Part shown: positions 43,476 to 51,437 of the stretch, one piece after another
How positions within the stretch are numbered: position 1 is the first letter of the stretch
Layout: each line of letters starts with the position of its first letter
Assembly: GCF_900186465.1 (NCBI RefSeq)
Contig: NZ_LT891959.1
Span: forward strand, 704,921-768,920
Direction of reading: 5' to 3'
Source of the DNA: Centipeda felix
Lineage (GTDB): Bacteria; Bacillota; Negativicutes; Selenomonadales; Selenomonadaceae
Length of the DNA: 64,000 bases
Made by a program: the position numbers and the translations under genes
Notes under the pieces: generated by a model
What the model saw: only the letters and a program-made list of their open reading frames with translations
The model's database searches: none
Told to the model about the DNA's origin: nothing

Positions 43476-43552
43476 TGGCGACCCGAAGGGGACTTGAACC
43501 CCTGACCTCCGCCGTGACAGGGCGGCATTCTAACCAACTAAACTACCGGGCC
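43476..43552 (-). tRNA. tRNA-Asp (GTC)
   Basis: 77 nt including CCA. Acceptor GGCCCGG pairs with TCGGGTC; the anticodon loop is CTGTCAC with GTC; the T-loop is GTTCAAGTC. Eleven bases before tRNA-Phe. Confidence 0.97.
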
Positions 43553-43557
43553 GTTCC

Positions 43558-43632
43558 TGGTGACGCGTACGGGATTCGAACCCGTGAAGCCGCCGTGAAA
43601 GGGCGGTGTCTTAACCACTTGACCAACGCGCC
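43558..43632 (-). tRNA. tRNA-Glu (TTC)
   Basis: 75 nt including CCA. Acceptor GGCGCGT pairs with ACGCGTC; the anticodon loop is CTTTCAC with TTC; the T-loop is GTTCGAATC. First of the cluster, 5 bases from tRNA-Asp. Confidence 0.97.
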
Positions 43633-43642
43633 GTATCCGCGT

Positions 43643-43680
43643 TGTGCGGCGGATGATCCTTGCAGACCATCCGCCGCACA
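43643..43680 (-). other. Stable hairpin in the tRNA leader
   Basis: TGTGCGGCGGATG/CATCCGCCGCACA, a perfect 13-bp stem with a 12-nt loop, transcribed just before tRNA-Glu and after the promoter. There is no T run, so it is probably a processing or stability element. Confidence 0.75.
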
Positions 43681-43692
43681 TTCACGAACGCC

Positions 43693-43721
43693 ATTATATG
43701 GGATTTTACCCCACTTGTCAA
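43693..43721 (-). promoter_or_regulatory. Consensus promoter of the tRNA cluster
   Basis: Perfect TTGACA (43721-43716) and perfect TATAAT (43698-43693) on the minus strand, spaced 17 bp. The predicted start is about 43686, just before the leader hairpin. A family B element lies directly upstream. Confidence 0.92.
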
Positions 43722-43735
43722 CAAATTTTATTTAC

Positions 43736-43896
43736 GGAAGCACTGATAAATTCAGTCCTGTCATCTTAGCGCATCTTTTTCGCCCTCTCTTCGTCGACAA
43801 ATCCTCCACATAGCTTCAGCTATGCGTCCGGTTTGTCTCCTTGATAGGACAAAAAATCTACACCAATCTGACAGACCTCATTTTATCAGCGATTCC
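43736..43896. repeat. Family B MITE-like element, full copy
   Basis: 161 bp with ends GGAAGCACTGATAAA and TTTTATCAGCGATTCC, flanked by the direct duplication TTAC (43732-43735 and 43897-43900). The central hairpin is CATAGC/GCTATG. It inserted between codY and the tRNA promoter without touching the -35 box. Confidence 0.92.
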
Positions 43897-43927
43897 TTAC
43901 AATCTACATACAATATAAAATCCGATC

Positions 43928-44758
43928 TCAGAGCGTCATCCCGCTGCCAAGATTCGCCCACTGAACATCAGCGGCGTACTCTTCGAGTTCCGGCAGTTTC
44001 TCCATGAGATACGAGTTCGTGACACGCACAAAGGTGCCCTTCATGCCGAGCGACTTCGACTCGATGACACCGGCGGACTCGAACTTGCGGAGTGCATTGA
44101 CGATGACTGAGCGCGTGATCTTTGCCTCGTCGGCGATCCGCGATGCGATGAGCCTGCCCTCGAACTTCCCTTGGCTCGCGAGCTCCTGCAGAATCGCATG
44201 TGCCGCCTTGCGCTCAGAGTACGAGAGTGTCTCCACCGCAATCCGTACCGCCTCGCGCTGACGTGCTTCGATCTCGTTCTTCTGTGCCGTGTCGCGCAGC
44301 ATCTCCATGCCGACGACGGTCGCACCGTACTCGCTGAGCAGGAGATCAGGGTCGCCGAACTCCTTCTTGGCATTCGACACAACGAGCGTCCCGAGACGAC
44401 GGCGCGGTCCATAGATCGGTGTAACGACAATGTTCTGTTCATGGAACAGTTCTGCCATCTCTTTCTCGAAGGACGCGCCATCCGTTCCCACACGGATGTT
44501 GGAACGCGTCTCCTCAAGTCGGTTGAGCCAGTCCACGAACTTGCGCGGGAACTGTCCCAGCTCAATCGCCTCATTTGTCATGAGGTCGTCATTATCATCA
44601 TAGAACGCATAGCCGCAGATGCGTCCTCCTTCGTCGGTGATATAAACGTTTGCCTCAAGGACGTTACTCAATACACGTGAAATCCCGTCATACTCAACGC
44701 TTTCCGAACGTTGGAGCAGACGATTGATTTGCCGCGTCTTTCCCAGCAATGTAATCAT
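43928..44758 (-). CDS. codY: GTP/branched-chain-amino-acid-sensing repressor CodY
   Basis: 276 residues, slightly longer than the ~259 of Bacillus. The N-terminal GAF domain (residues ~1-155) binds isoleucine/valine: MITLLGKTRQINRLLQ and ANVYITDEGGRICGYAF. The C-terminal winged helix has SRIADEAKITRSVIVNALRK and FESAGVIESKSLGMKGTFV, nearly as in Bacillus CodY. A global regulator of amino-acid transport and metabolism during nutrient limitation. The start follows AGAGGGGGATACAG. Its promoter overlaps a CodY-box-like site, suggesting autorepression. Confidence 0.97.
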   Translation of the reverse strand: MITLLGKTRQINRLLQRSESVEYDGISRVLSNVLEANVYITDEGGRICGYAFYDDNDDLMTNEAIELGQFPRKFVDWLNRLEETRSNIRVGTDGASFEKEMAELFHEQNIVVTPIYGPRRRLGTLVVSNAKKEFGDPDLLLSEYGATVVGMEMLRDTAQKNEIEARQREAVRIAVETLSYSERKAAHAILQELASQGKFEGRLIASRIADEAKITRSVIVNALRKFESAGVIESKSLGMKGTFVRVTNSYLMEKLPELEEYAADVQWANLGSGMTL

Positions 44759-44845
44759 CTGTATCCCCCTCTTTCCCGAGCTGCACCCTTACAGCTCTGC
44801 GAAACGATAACCACACCCCGCAAGATACATTTTTCCTTCATATTT

Positions 44846-44873
44846 ATCATACTACATTTTTGTAAAATTTCAA
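44846..44873 (-). promoter_or_regulatory. Promoter of codY
   Basis: TTGAAA (44873-44868) and TATGAT (44851-44846) on the minus strand with 16 bp between, about 87 bp before the start codon. Confidence 0.6.
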
Positions 44874-44879
44874 GAAATA
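44865..44879. promoter_or_regulatory. CodY-box-like site
   Basis: AAATTTCAAGAAATA matches 11 of 15 positions of the known consensus AATTTTCWGAAAATT and covers the -35 box of codY. Confidence 0.4.
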
Positions 44880-45015
44880 CTTGAATGTTTTCCCTCTTCC
44901 ATTGATAAAATTATTCTATCTCTTTATAGTTCAGTGTGATAATTTCGAAAAATCTGTCTTATTTGGAGTGGAGTTCATTCGATCAAGAATCTCTTAGAAT
45001 TTTTTCTATGACACC

Positions 45016-45044
45016 TTGCTTAACGGAGAGAATCATAGTATAAT
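45016..45044 (+). promoter_or_regulatory. Promoter of rpmB
   Basis: TTGCTT (45016-45021) and perfect TATAAT (45039-45044) with a 17-bp spacer, about 53 bp before the start codon. Confidence 0.8.
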
Positions 45045-45097
45045 GACACGGTGTTTGCGTGCGGCTTGAGTGAAGCCCACGTTGAGGAGGTGTAACA

Positions 45098-45289
45098 ATG
45101 GCAAGTGTATGCGAGGTCTGCGGCAAAGGGATGATGAGCGGCAACAATGTGAGCCACTCCCATGTAAAGACGAAGCGTAAGTGGAAGCCGAACATTCAGC
45201 GCGTCCGCGCCCTGGTCAAGGGTGAGGTCAAGCGTGTCAATGTATGCACGCGCTGCCTGCGTTCCGGCAGCGTCGAGCGTGCCGTTTGA
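45098..45289 (+). CDS. rpmB: Ribosomal protein L28, zinc-type
   Basis: 63 residues, large-subunit protein. CEVCGKG near the N-terminus and CTRCLRSG near the C-terminus provide the four Cys of the zinc-binding form; NNVSHSHVKTKRKWKPNIQ is the L28 core. The start follows GAGGAGGTGTAACA. It is transcribed alone from a consensus-like promoter; its terminator is split by a repeat element. Confidence 0.97.
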   Translation: MASVCEVCGKGMMSGNNVSHSHVKTKRKWKPNIQRVRALVKGEVKRVNVCTRCLRSGSVERAV

Positions 45290-45310
45290 GCGAATACGCG
45301 CATAGAAAAT

Positions 45311-45399
45311 CCGTCTGTTTAAGAAATCGCTGATAAATGAGATGTGCCCAATTAGCATGCTAAATTTATCCGTGTTTTCTTAATTCGGGCGGTTTTTTT
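45311..45399 (+). terminator. rpmB terminator interrupted by a family B element
   Basis: Outer stem CCGTCTG (45311-45317) with CGGGCGG (45386-45392), seven pairs including two G-U, followed by seven T. The loop carries a 57-bp repeat element and its duplicated TTAA. Removing the element and one TTAA restores a compact hairpin with loop TTTAATT. Confidence 0.8.
45323..45379. repeat. Family B short derivative (57 bp) with TTAA duplication
   Basis: Ends GAAATCGCTGATAAAT and ATTTATCCGTGTTTTC, flanked by direct TTAA (45319-45322 and 45380-45383). Same layout as the 56-bp element at 22316. It sits in the loop of the rpmB terminator. Confidence 0.88.
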
Positions 45400-45441
45400 A
45401 TAAGAAATTGCAGCGATATCGGAGAGAGAAGGGGTTCGCCA

Positions 45442-45990
45442 ATGGGAACAAATGTCACAGAGATCCGTGCAGCAAATGAGCGCTACGTCGCCACATTCGG
45501 CGACAAAGGAGGGCTATCACACGATCCAACGCGGCGGTTTGCCGTCGTCACGTGCATGGACTGCCGTCTCGACCCGGCAAAATTTGCGGGGATCGCGGAG
45601 GGCGATGCGCACGTGATCCGCAACGCGGGTGGACGCGTATCGGACGATGTGATCCGCTCGCTGCTGATTTCCTACAAGATGCTCGGCACGAACGAGTGGT
45701 TCGTAATCCAACACACGCACTGCGGGATGCAGGGCCTCACCAACGAGGCGGTATGCGCGCGCTTTGAGGAGGATGCTGCCGCGCACGGCGGCGATGCCGT
45801 CGAGGCACACTACATTGACTTTATGCCGATTGCAGGAGAGCTCGAGGAGAATCTCGCCCGCGATGTGCGCCGTCTGCGCACGCATCCGCTCGTCCCCGCA
45901 TCCATCGTGATCCACGGCTACATCTACGATGTGCACACGGGACGCCTGATCGTCACGGAGGAAGCGGAGAAGATCGGCGCGGCAAAATAA
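45442..45990 (+). CDS. Beta-class carbonic anhydrase
   Basis: 182 residues; interconverts carbon dioxide and bicarbonate. Zinc ligands: Cys and Asp in VVTCMDCRLDP, and His with Cys in HTHCGM. VIRNAGGRVSDDVIRSLLIS is the conserved core of the Rv1284-like clade, which is shorter than plant-type enzymes. It is a separate unit, ended by a clear terminator. Confidence 0.94.
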   Translation: MGTNVTEIRAANERYVATFGDKGGLSHDPTRRFAVVTCMDCRLDPAKFAGIAEGDAHVIRNAGGRVSDDVIRSLLISYKMLGTNEWFVIQHTHCGMQGLTNEAVCARFEEDAAAHGGDAVEAHYIDFMPIAGELEENLARDVRRLRTHPLVPASIVIHGYIYDVHTGRLIVTEEAEKIGAAK

Positions 45991-46004
45991 GATAAAGCAG
46001 CACA

Positions 46005-46036
46005 ATAAAAAATGCTCCGAATGGAGCGTTTTTTAT
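46005..46036. terminator. Bidirectional terminator after carbonic anhydrase
   Basis: TGCTCC/GGAGCG hairpin with loop GAAT, flanked by A and T runs (AAAAAA before, TTTTTT after). It also ends the converging ygjP-like operon. Confidence 0.88.
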
Positions 46037-46767
46037 TGCATCTCACTGTTTTCCCGAGCCCAAGTATTTAGTACCTTCTTTACTTCACGCCAGTCGGGGA
46101 AACAGCGATCCATGCGGGCGTAGAACTGCGCGTTGTGCCCACGCACCCATAGGTGCGTGAGTTCGTGCATCATGACATAGCGCAGAGCACGCACGTCATA
46201 CTGTACCAGCTGCAGATTGAGCGTGATGTAAGCCGTCCGCACATTGCAGCTGCCCCAGCGTGTCTTCATCGCGCGGATGCGCCAACGTTCGGCATGTTTT
46301 CCGACAATTGCCTCACAGTGCGGTGCTTCCCGTTCAATCGCCGCTGTGAGTTCACGACGGCAGAGTGCATCGACTGCCGCACGGCGCGTTTGTGCATCCG
46401 CGTCCGCAGGCGCGTGGAGCAAAATCATCCCGCCGACACATTCGACATACGCCTTCCCCTGTACCAGCGGAGCATCGACAATAGGATATCCCCTGCCCCA
46501 AAGATGCACAATATCCCCCGCCGCATAAAGCGACGGGGGCTTTTTTGCACGCATAGAACGCAGGCGCGCCTCAATCCACGCACGCCTGTGCCTGACGAAG
46601 TCCTCCATATCGCACAGCAATGTGCGGCGCGGCACACTGAGTTCGATGCGGCTGCCATCCGCACTGACGCGGAGGTAGAGGTTCTTGATGTTCTTGTAGC
46701 GGATGACGGCAGGAATCCCCGCCAGTGTCCGCTCCACCTCGCGCAGGATGCGCCCGTGCCCCTTCAT
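46033..46767 (-). CDS. YgjP-like metallopeptidase-domain protein (DUF45)
   Basis: 244 residues. The zincin-like active site HELTHLWVRGH is near residue 200, preceded by MKTRWGSCNVRTAYITLNLQ, the DUF45/SprT-type signature. Function in the cell is poorly known; relatives are thought to be proteases. The ATG overlaps the hslO stop (ATGA). Last gene of the long rib-hslO transcription unit. Confidence 0.88.
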   Translation of the reverse strand: MKGHGRILREVERTLAGIPAVIRYKNIKNLYLRVSADGSRIELSVPRRTLLCDMEDFVRHRRAWIEARLRSMRAKKPPSLYAAGDIVHLWGRGYPIVDAPLVQGKAYVECVGGMILLHAPADADAQTRRAAVDALCRRELTAAIEREAPHCEAIVGKHAERWRIRAMKTRWGSCNVRTAYITLNLQLVQYDVRALRYVMMHELTHLWVRGHNAQFYARMDRCFPDWREVKKVLNTWARENSEMQ

Positions 46768-47669
46768 TTTTCATGTCCTGTACGCATCGCACGCATCTTC
46801 TGCGCGACGTTATACATGGCGTCGAGTTCTTCCTGATCGAAGGTATAGACTGCACCGCAGAAGTGGCATTTCACCTCTGCCGTCCCATCGTCGCGGAGTG
46901 CGCGCAGATCTGCCTCACCAAGGGTCAGCAGACGGTCGGTGATGTAGTTCTTCGAACAGTTGCAGCGAAAGGCAAGATCGGTATGGGAAAGGATCTTTAC
47001 ATCGTCAAACCCGCCGAGGACGCTGCGGATGATGCCCTCCGCATCCAGGCCGCCCTCCACCATGTGAGAGACAGAGGAAATCCCCTTCAGGTTCGCCTCA
47101 AGGCGGTCAATCACTGCATCCGATGCGCCCGGCAGAGGCTGGACGAAGAAGCCGCCCGCGCCGAGGCACTGCAGCTCGGGACTGACGAGGACACCGAGCC
47201 CGATCGAGGACGGTGTCTGCTCCGAGGTGTAGAGGTAGTGGATGAGATCGTCGGCGATCTCTCCGCTGACGATATTGACGCTGCCCGTCACGGGCTCTTT
47301 CAGCCCCGTGAAGCGCGTGACGGAAAGGATGCCCTGCCCAATGCCGCCGCCGACATCGATCTTGCCGTGCGCATTCAGCGGCAGATGCACATGCGGATGA
47401 TCGACACAGCCGCGCACCGAGCCATCCGCCGTCGCATCCGCCGTCACCGTGCCGAGAGGTCCGTCTCCCTTGAATTTGATCGTAACGGATTCCTTGTTCT
47501 TGAGATTTGCGGCAAAGAGGAGCGCGCCCGTCATCGTGCGTCCGAGTGCCGCTGCCGCAACGGGCCAACAGTCATGCCGCCGCATTGCCTCGGCGACCAC
47601 ATCCGTCGTCACCGCCGCAAATACGCGCAGCTGTCCGTTTACCGCCGTTGCTTTTACCAGTTGATCCAT
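46764..47669 (-). CDS. hslO: Redox-regulated chaperone Hsp33
   Basis: 301 residues. Holdase chaperone activated by oxidation. The C-terminal zinc switch has CNCSKNYI and VKCHFCGAVYTF, the C-x-C and C-x2-C pairs; the N-terminal core opens MDQLVKATAVNGQLRVFAAV. It overlaps the ygjP-like gene by 4 bp and lies 6 bp behind the phosphodiesterase gene. Confidence 0.96.
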   Translation of the reverse strand: MDQLVKATAVNGQLRVFAAVTTDVVAEAMRRHDCWPVAAAALGRTMTGALLFAANLKNKESVTIKFKGDGPLGTVTADATADGSVRGCVDHPHVHLPLNAHGKIDVGGGIGQGILSVTRFTGLKEPVTGSVNIVSGEIADDLIHYLYTSEQTPSSIGLGVLVSPELQCLGAGGFFVQPLPGASDAVIDRLEANLKGISSVSHMVEGGLDAEGIIRSVLGGFDDVKILSHTDLAFRCNCSKNYITDRLLTLGEADLRALRDDGTAEVKCHFCGAVYTFDQEELDAMYNVAQKMRAMRTGHEK

Positions 47670-47675
47670 ATCGTC

Positions 47676-48239
47676 TTACCAGTCGAGCGCACGCTCATGC
47701 AGAACATCGCCCGTATCAATATCAAAAATCCGAATCGTGCCGTCCTCGAGGACAGCGACGGTATTGCGCCCGTCGGGGCGCTTCGAGAGCGCTGCCGAAC
47801 CGGGGTTGAGAAACACCGTATTGCCGCGCTTTTCGAGAACGGTGACGTGCACATGCCCGCTGATAAAGAGATCAGCGCGCAGATGCTGCGCCATTTCATC
47901 TTTCTCCGCATCCGTCATAACGGCATCGCCGTGCGTGACGATGATGCGCCGCCCCTCCCAAAAGACGTAGGCGTAGGGAGACAGAACGGGAAGTGTGAGA
48001 CAGCTCGCATCCACATCCGAGTCACAGTTTCCCTTGGCAATGATGACGGGGATCTCCGAGGCGTTGATGCGCTCGATCAGTCTCATCGGGTTGTAGTCCG
48101 CCTTCATCGGATTGCGCGGGCCATGATAGGCAACGTCTCCCGCATGGAGGATGAGGTCTGCTCCCGTGAAAAATTTCTCGCACGCGCGCGTCCATGCGCC
48201 CTCATGTCCGTGCGTATCGCTGATGATGCCAATCTTCAT
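47676..48239 (-). CDS. YfcE-type metallophosphoesterase
   Basis: 187 residues, calcineurin-like phosphodiesterase. Metal-binding motifs in order: IISDTHGH, ILHAGDVAYHG, AKGNCDSD, VTHGD and SGHVHV, as in YfcE/MJ0936. Natural substrate unknown. The frame is open another 31 codons, but they overlap ribH; the ATG at 48239 starts MKIGIISDTHG as in homologues, 5 bp after the ribH stop. Confidence 0.93.
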   Translation of the reverse strand: MKIGIISDTHGHEGAWTRACEKFFTGADLILHAGDVAYHGPRNPMKADYNPMRLIERINASEIPVIIAKGNCDSDVDASCLTLPVLSPYAYVFWEGRRIIVTHGDAVMTDAEKDEMAQHLRADLFISGHVHVTVLEKRGNTVFLNPGSAALSKRPDGRNTVAVLEDGTIRIFDIDTGDVLHERALDW

Positions 48240-48243
48240 CGCA

Positions 48244-48708
48244 TCACAGCTTTCCGAGGAGACTTGCCATCTCCATCGCCGCCATCGCGGCATCGGCGCC
48301 CTTGTTGCCTGCCTTCGTGCCCGCGCGCTCAATCGCCTGCTCGATGTTCTCCGTCGTCACGACGCCGAAGATCGTCGGCACGCCCGTCTGGAGGCCGACC
48401 TGTGCGACGCCCTTCGACACCTCGCTGCAGACGTAGTCGTAGTGCGTCGTCGAGCCGCGAATGACCGCCCCGAGGCAGAGCACCGCATCGTACTTTCCGC
48501 TCGCCGCCATCTTCTTCGCCGCAAGAGGGATCTCGAACGCACCCGGCACCCACGCCACGTCAATGTCGCCATCCGCCGTTTCGTGACGATGCAGCGTATC
48601 GAGTGCACCGCCAACCAGCTTACTCACAATAAACTCGTTGAAACGCGCGGCAACAATGCCGAATTTCAGCCCCTTGCCGCTGATGTAGCCTTCGATGATG
48701 TTTGCCAT
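48244..48708 (-). CDS. ribH: 6,7-dimethyl-8-ribityllumazine synthase
   Basis: 154 residues; condenses the ribityl-amino-uracil with dihydroxybutanone phosphate, the penultimate step of riboflavin synthesis. Motifs: [54 protein letters not shown] (catalytic His) and [16 protein letters not shown]. It is separated from ribBA by the DJ-1-like gene. Confidence 0.97.
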   Translation of the reverse strand: MANIIEGYISGKGLKFGIVAARFNEFIVSKLVGGALDTLHRHETADGDIDVAWVPGAFEIPLAAKKMAASGKYDAVLCLGAVIRGSTTHYDYVCSEVSKGVAQVGLQTGVPTIFGVVTTENIEQAIERAGTKAGNKGADAAMAAMEMASLLGKL

Positions 48709-48720
48709 ATTATTTTCTCC

Positions 48721-49338
48721 TTACTCCTCCATCATCTTCACAAATTGATTGTGTGATGATGCATTATAATACCCCAATTTATGCAGGCTGTACCAATCCT
48801 CGATCAGAGTTTCCTCCGCAGCATGGAGCGCAGTCAGAACTTCTCTGGCAAATTCCAGAGGTGCAGCCCCGTTTGCCGTAATGATATTCTTATCGCAGAT
48901 GGCTTGTCGCGCTTGAAAGTTCTCCGCTCCCTTGTACTTCGTCCCCTGCCATTCCTCCAGTGCAGACAAACGATTGCCCGTATGTTTGACCGAATCGAGC
49001 ACACCGATGGATGCTAAAAACGCCGCCGCATCGCAAATCCCGCCAAGTATCTTGCCGTTTTTCACACAATGCTCGACCAATGGGATCATCTTCTGTGCAC
49101 GCTCTTCGCGCCATCTCATACCGCCGATGAGGAGCAGAGCATCGTAATTCTTCGGTGCAGAATCCACTGTATAATCCGCCGCCGCATGAATGCCGCCAAT
49201 GGAGGTTATAGGTTCTTTCGAGAGGGAGACTGTCTTGACCTCAAATTTTCCCTGACCAAGCATGTGAATTGCTGTCGACACGTACGCAGCTTCCCAGTCT
49301 GCATACTGTTCAAGAAGTGCCAGTAAAACCGTCTTCAT
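48721..49338 (-). CDS. DJ-1/PfpI-family protein in the rib operon
   Basis: 205 residues. Class I glutamine amidotransferase-like fold: opens KTVLLALLEQYADWEAAYVS and carries the nucleophile-elbow Cys in LGGICDAAAFLASIG with IGGM and NGAAPLEFA loops. Closest in look to the YdeA/PfpI-type stress proteins of Firmicutes. Its base composition is visibly lower in GC than its rib neighbours, suggesting later arrival. Role in flavin synthesis is not implied. Confidence 0.85.
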   Translation of the reverse strand: MKTVLLALLEQYADWEAAYVSTAIHMLGQGKFEVKTVSLSKEPITSIGGIHAAADYTVDSAPKNYDALLLIGGMRWREERAQKMIPLVEHCVKNGKILGGICDAAAFLASIGVLDSVKHTGNRLSALEEWQGTKYKGAENFQARQAICDKNIITANGAAPLEFAREVLTALHAAEETLIEDWYSLHKLGYYNASSHNQFVKMMEE

Positions 49339-49355
49339 CTCTCACGCCCTCGCAC

Positions 49356-50570
49356 TCATTTCCCCAATTCCTCATCGCTGAGGATATGTCCCATCTTTTC
49401 CTTCTTCGTCTCCATGTAACGACGGTCATGCTCATTCGGATGGATGACGAGCGGTACGCGCTCGACGATCGTCAGCCCATAGCCCTCAAGCCCCGCACGC
49501 TTTGCGGGATTGTTCGTCAAGAGACGGATGGTCGAAAGCCCGAGATCGGCAAGGATCTGTGCGCCGATGCCGTAGTCGCGGAGATCCGGCGCAAAGCCGA
49601 GCTCGACGTTCGCTTCGACGGTATCGCGCCCCTGGTCCTGCAGTGCGTAAGCGCGCATCTTGTTCGCAAGCCCGATGCCGCGTCCCTCCTGCCGCACGTA
49701 GAGGACGACGCCCTCGCCCTCCGCCTCGATGCGGCGCATTGCCGTTGTGAGCTGATCGCCGCAGTCACAGCGCATCGAGCCGAGCGCATCCCCCGTCAGA
49801 CACTCCGAGTGTACGCGCACGAGAACATTTTCCTTGCCGCGCACATCCCCCTTGACGACGGCGAGGTCACAGCGCTTATTGAGCGTGTTCTCGTAGGCGA
49901 TCAGTTTGAAATGCCCATACTTGCTCGGGAAGTCCACCTCCGAAATCCGATGGACAAAGTTCTCCGTATGCTTGCGGTACTCGATGAGATCCTTGATAGT
50001 GATGATGTTCAGCCCATGCTGTTTCGCAAACGCCTTCAGCTCGGGCGTGCGCATCATGTGGCCGTCATCCGCCATGATCTCACAGCAGAGCCCCGCGGGG
50101 AACAGTCCTGCCATCCGCGCAAGGTCGGTCGTCGCCTCGGTGTGTCCCGCACGGCGCAGGACGCCGCCCTCGACCGTACGCAGAGGGAAGACGTGCCCCG
50201 GGCGGCGGAAATTCGCTGGCTTTGCCGCAGGATCGAGCAGCATCTTGACCGTGTGGCACCGCTCGTACGCAGAGATGCCCGTCGTCGTGTCGTACGCATC
50301 GACACTGACGGTGAAGGCAGTCTCGTGGTTGTCCGTGTTGTTCTCCACCATCTGACCGATCTCAAGCTCGTCGAGACGGCTGCCGATGATCGGCGTACAG
50401 ATCAGCCCGCGTGCATGCGTCGCCATGAAGTTCATGTGCTCCGGCGTCATCTTCTCTGCCGCAACGATGAGGTCGCCCTCGTTCTCCCTGTCCTCATCGT
50501 CCACGACGACGAGCATCTTTCCATTTTTGATATCCTCAATCGCCTGTTCAATCGTTGCAAAATCTGACAT
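49356..50570 (-). CDS. ribBA: Bifunctional DHBP synthase/GTP cyclohydrolase II
   Basis: 404 residues; supplies both riboflavin precursors. The N-terminal RibB half has [20 protein letters not shown] and [14 protein letters not shown]; the C-terminal RibA half has [20 protein letters not shown], with zinc-binding Cys, and [16 protein letters not shown]. The ATG at 50570 follows AGGAGAAATAGC. A family A repeat lies between it and ribE. Confidence 0.97.
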   Translation of the reverse strand: MSDFATIEQAIEDIKNGKMLVVVDDEDRENEGDLIVAAEKMTPEHMNFMATHARGLICTPIIGSRLDELEIGQMVENNTDNHETAFTVSVDAYDTTTGISAYERCHTVKMLLDPAAKPANFRRPGHVFPLRTVEGGVLRRAGHTEATTDLARMAGLFPAGLCCEIMADDGHMMRTPELKAFAKQHGLNIITIKDLIEYRKHTENFVHRISEVDFPSKYGHFKLIAYENTLNKRCDLAVVKGDVRGKENVLVRVHSECLTGDALGSMRCDCGDQLTTAMRRIEAEGEGVVLYVRQEGRGIGLANKMRAYALQDQGRDTVEANVELGFAPDLRDYGIGAQILADLGLSTIRLLTNNPAKRAGLEGYGLTIVERVPLVIHPNEHDRRYMETKKEKMGHILSDEELGK

Positions 50571-50615
50571 GCTATTTCTCCTAAAGTATTGTGAATATGA
50601 CATCTCTGTGCTGCG

Positions 50616-50770
50616 AGTCCCACGCGAACACCTCGTTACGCAAGCGGTCGCATGCTTATCTGTCTAAATACCGGCGCACTTCTTAAACGCGCTGCGCTTA
50701 AACGAAAGAAGCACGCCGGGGACAGAACGCATGCTTTCCCCGCTTGCTTCACTAGGGTTCGCTTAGGGAC
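50616..50770 (-). repeat. Family A palindromic repeat, copy 3
   Basis: 155 bp; its reverse complement runs TCCCTAAGCGAACCCTAGTG to GCGTAACGAGGTGTTCGCG, collinear with copies 1 and 2 but more diverged (GGCGTGCTTC in place of GCGGATTTC). Between ribE and ribBA, inside the operon. Confidence 0.88.
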
Positions 50771-50792
50771 ATCGCACCCCACATCTACCACA

Positions 50793-51428
50793 CTAAAACC
50801 CATGCTGCATCAGATATTCCCGCGTCAGCCCCGTCTTCCCCGCAGCAGAACTTTCACCCCCGAGCAGCTTCAGCGCATATTTTCCGAGGATGTCCGTCTC
50901 GATGTTGAGCAGACTGCCGATGCGCTTCGCGCCGAGATTCGTCACCGTGCGCGTGTGCGGGATGAGGCTGACGGTAAAGTCCGCCGCGCCGACTGCCGCC
51001 ACGGTGAGGCTGATGCCGTCGAGGGCAACCGAGCCCTTCTCGACAATCCCGCGCAGAATGTCTGCATCGGCGGCGACCGTCATGAGAGTTGCATTTCCCT
51101 CCTCGCGCATGGCTCGTATCTTCCCCACGCCGTCGATGTGCCCGCTGACGAAATGTCCGCCCATGCGCGTCGTCGGCAGCAGTGCCCGCTCCAGATTGAG
51201 CGGTGCGCCGCGTGTCAGCTCCGCGAGCGAGGTGCGCCGCACCGTCTCGGGCATCACGTCGGCAGAAAAGCCCTGTGCATCGAATGAGGTGACCGTGAGG
51301 CAGATGCCGTTCACGGCGATGCTGTCGCCGATGTGCGCATCCGACTGGACGAGATGTGCACCGATCGAGAGCACGCCGCCCGAGAGGCGGGCAAATGTAC
51401 CGACCTCCTCGATGATTCCTGTAAACAT
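50793..51428 (-). CDS. ribE: Riboflavin synthase alpha chain
   Basis: 211 residues; dismutates two lumazine molecules to riboflavin. MFTGIIEEVGTFA is the canonical start; the two barrel repeats each show the pattern GDSIAVNGICLTV and KGSVALDGISLTV. It follows ribD by 9 bp. Confidence 0.96.
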   Translation of the reverse strand: MFTGIIEEVGTFARLSGGVLSIGAHLVQSDAHIGDSIAVNGICLTVTSFDAQGFSADVMPETVRRTSLAELTRGAPLNLERALLPTTRMGGHFVSGHIDGVGKIRAMREEGNATLMTVAADADILRGIVEKGSVALDGISLTVAAVGAADFTVSLIPHTRTVTNLGAKRIGSLLNIETDILGKYALKLLGGESSAAGKTGLTREYLMQHGF

Positions 51429-51437
51429 ATCCTCACC

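Noticed and set aside
43271-43813. Short + strand frames reading through the tRNA cluster
   Set aside because: They are antisense to three well-formed tRNA genes and run into a family B element.
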